Assembly: GCA_002388885.1 (NCBI GenBank) | Contig: DGNI01000207.1 | Coordinates: forward strand, 701 to 8,371 | Length of the DNA stretch: 7,671 nucleotides | Reading direction: 5' to 3' | Source of the DNA: Parvularculaceae bacterium UBA4496 | GTDB lineage: Bacteria; Pseudomonadota; Alphaproteobacteria; Caulobacterales; Parvularculaceae | Shown here: positions 6,162-7,671 of the stretch, piece by piece | How the letters are laid out: every line of letters starts with the position of its first letter | How positions within the stretch are numbered: position 1 is the stretch's first letter | Position numbers and translations under genes: made by a program | The notes under the pieces: model-generated | What the model saw: the letters and a program-made list of their open reading frames with translations, nothing else | What the model was told of the DNA's origin: nothing | Database searches by the model: none

Positions 6162-7528
6162 TAGCGTGGTCCTCTGCGGCCCATGCCGCGCGGGCGCCGG
6201 CTGCGGTCGAAGTTTTGTTGCGCCGCGACGTTTGCGACTTTTTCGTTGGTGATGACGGTGTCGCCTTCCGAAAGCCCGAACAGGATTTCCGCCTGGGCGC
6301 GGGTTGAAACGCCCACCAGCACCGGCTGGGGCTGCGGTTCGCCGTCGCGCATGACGAGAACGAATTTGCGTTCTGCTTGCGGATTCGCTTCGCGTGCTTC
6401 ACGCATGCCTTCCATGCCGGGGCGGTTCCGCATGCCGCGGCGTTGCCTGCGCGTATTCTCTTCACTGCCTGCCTCCGGCTCGGCGGCGTTCGCTGCCATC
6501 AGGCCTTGGCGTTCCTCGCGCTGGTTTTCGCGGTTGCGTCCGCGCTCGCCGCGACCTTCACGTGCCGGCCGGTCGCGTAGGGCGGCGACTGGCGCGAGCA
6601 CAGCGTCTTCCGTCTCGCCGGTGATGAAGAAAACCTGCGCCGTCATTTCCGGCTTCAAAAGCTCTTCCGGGTTTTCGACGTCGAGCAGCACTTTGTAGAG
6701 AACCACATCGTTCAATACTTCCGGTTGCGGCAGCACCTGGCGTACGGTCGTGCGCCAGCGCTGTTCGCCGCCGCCAAGGGTCGTGAAATACGCGTTCTGC
6801 CCTTTTTTGATGCGCAGGACGTCCGCTTCTGAAACGTCCGCTTCAATGGTCATCACCGACAAGTCAGCGATGCGTAAGATTGTCGGCGTTGTCTGGTTGG
6901 CGTTCAGCGTCTGGCCTTCGACAGCGGCTTGCGAAACCACCGTGCCGGTGATCGGCGCATAAATTTTTGCGTATGCAAGCGTTGCGAGGTCGGCCTGCAA
7001 GGTCGATTGCTGGCGTTCCTTCTGCGCGTCGAGTTGTGCAAGGCGCGCCTCGGCGATTTTGAGGTCCGCCGTCGACGCCTCGAAATCAGCACGGGAAATC
7101 GCATCGGCCTCATAAAGCATTTTCGCCCGGGCGGCGTTGGCGCGCGTCAGCTCAAGCGTCGCTTGCTGCTGCATGTAGGATGCGTTCAGTTCTTTCAGTT
7201 GCGCCCGGTCGGCCTCGACCTGCGCGGCGGCGCGGGTCTCGTCAATCTCGGCGAGCAACTGGCCTTTTTCGACCTTGTCGCCGACTTCGATATGAAACTG
7301 TTCAAGCTGGCCTGAAACCTGCGCGCCCACATCCACATAGTTTTTCGGCTGAACCTTGCTCGCGGCGGAGATGGTCACCTGTAAATCGCCGCGCGTGACG
7401 TTTGCCGTCTGAAACTCCGGCGCTTTCTCACGCGACAGGACCATTGAGCCCGTAATAGCCACAGCACCGATGGCCCCGGCGATCAGCGCCAGACGCAACG
7501 GTTTTTTCGGTTTCTTCAATATAGGCAT
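6161..7528 (-). CDS. macA: MacA-type periplasmic adaptor (membrane fusion protein) with an Arg/Glu-rich insert
   Basis: MacA links the MacB pump to the outer-membrane channel. The 455-residue protein has a Lys-rich N-terminus and a single membrane anchor (about 11-31) with no lipobox. A lipoyl-type half-motif follows (VDVGAQVSGQLEQFHIEVGD, 65-84), then a coiled-coil hairpin (about 97-188), the second lipoyl half with APITGTVVSQ (191-200), a beta-barrel (about 215-305) and a membrane-proximal domain. That last domain is split by a low-complexity stretch at about 319-388 (17 Arg and 13 Glu in 70 residues). It resumes at FVLVMRDGEPQPQPVLVGV (389-407). The C-terminus is Arg/Gly-rich (7 Arg in the last 15). 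The ATG at 7528 has AGGGG (7538-7534) 5 nt upstream. It is the first gene of the operon, overlapping macB by one base (TAATG). The family is clear; the insert's role is unknown. Confidence 0.94.
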   Translation of the reverse strand: MPILKKPKKPLRLALIAGAIGAVAITGSMVLSREKAPEFQTANVTRGDLQVTISAASKVQPKNYVDVGAQVSGQLEQFHIEVGDKVEKGQLLAEIDETRAAAQVEADRAQLKELNASYMQQQATLELTRANAARAKMLYEADAISRADFEASTADLKIAEARLAQLDAQKERQQSTLQADLATLAYAKIYAPITGTVVSQAAVEGQTLNANQTTPTILRIADLSVMTIEADVSEADVLRIKKGQNAYFTTLGGGEQRWRTTVRQVLPQPEVLNDVVLYKVLLDVENPEELLKPEMTAQVFFITGETEDAVLAPVAALRDRPAREGRGERGRNRENQREERQGLMAANAAEPEAGSEENTRRQRRGMRNRPGMEGMREAREANPQAERKFVLVMRDGEPQPQPVLVGVSTRAQAEILFGLSEGDTVITNEKVANVAAQQNFDRSRRPRGMGRRGPR

Positions 7529-7671
7529 GTCGGCCCCTGAAATTGTTGATCGCCCTCAGCACGACGACGCTGACCGATAAACGCATGAACCGCCTGCTTC
7601 CGTCGCGAAAGAAGCTTAATAATTTCAACAGGGTGGGAATAAGGCAGTGGCGCGACAGGAATGCGGCGATC
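7529..7671. other. Region upstream of the macA operon, no gene identified
   Basis: These 143 bases precede macA and should hold the operon promoter. The only distinctly AT-rich patch is 7615-7628 (minus strand TTGAAATTATTAAG), about 87 bp before the macA ATG. I cannot pair it with convincing -35 and -10 boxes. One minus-strand frame is open from the window edge to a TGA at 7518-7516, overlapping the macA start. It could be the end of an upstream gene, but it shows no recognisable family sequence. A regulator for the pump, if it exists, lies beyond the window. Confidence 0.35.

Noticed and set aside
7428..7628. A 66-codon minus-strand frame starting with TTG and overlapping the macA start
   Set aside because: No ribosome site or family resemblance, and it runs about 100 bp into macA in another frame.
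7615..7628. AT-rich patch as a defined macA promoter
   Set aside because: I could not find a -35 and -10 pair with acceptable spacing, so it is only described as part of the upstream region.
7516..7671. Minus-strand frame open from the right edge to a TGA just inside macA, possibly the end of an upstream gene
   Set aside because: Only about 51 codons are visible with no known motif; GC-rich DNA often stays open this long. It cannot be decided without sequence beyond the window.
1..7671. Defence system, CRISPR array, insertion sequence, tRNA or other novel gene cluster
   Set aside because: Nearly all the sequence is explained by six recognisable gene families, with no direct-repeat arrays, transposase motifs or RNA cloverleaf seen.

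Overview
The window is GC-rich and densely coding, and looks like bacterial chromosome from a Gram-negative organism, most likely an alphaproteobacterium. That guess rests on the GC-rich third positions, a NodT-type outer-membrane lipoprotein beside MacA/MacB, a fused alpha/beta E1 dehydrogenase and a SufE-type protein. No rRNA or other marker is present, so the lineage is an inference.

Region 1 (1-2391). A partial sufE gene runs off the left edge on the minus strand (183 to 1). Directly upstream, also on the minus strand, is a long gene for a fused alpha/beta E1 subunit of a 2-oxoacid (probably branched-chain) dehydrogenase, starting at 2230. Its family-like sequence stops abruptly at residue 682, one base before the sufE ATG. 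Its last 43 codons are simply sufE read in the wrong frame. This junction (a deletion, rearrangement or assembly misjoin) is the most notable thing in the window.

Region 2 (2231-2856). A 161-bp AT-rich divergent regulatory region separates the E1 gene from an Lrp/AsnC-family regulator on the plus strand. It holds a perfect 20-bp palindrome overlapping candidate -10 boxes of both divergent promoters. The layout is that of a local regulator (BkdR-like) controlling the dehydrogenase and itself.

Region 3 (2860-7671). The minus strand carries a tight three-gene operon, macA-macB-nodT-type outer-membrane factor. It encodes a complete tripartite export system: periplasmic adaptor, ABC ATPase/permease and outer-membrane channel lipoprotein. 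The genes overlap or nearly touch (TAATG at macA/macB; the Shine-Dalgarno of the outer-membrane gene lies at the macB stop). The last gene converges on the Lrp gene with 3 bp between stop codons. The adaptor carries an unusual Arg/Glu-rich insert of about 70 residues and an Arg/Gly-rich tail.

I see no mobile element, CRISPR array, tRNA or rRNA. Apart from the E1/sufE junction, the regulatory region and the MacA insert, this is ordinary chromosome. I do not see evidence for a new multi-gene system.
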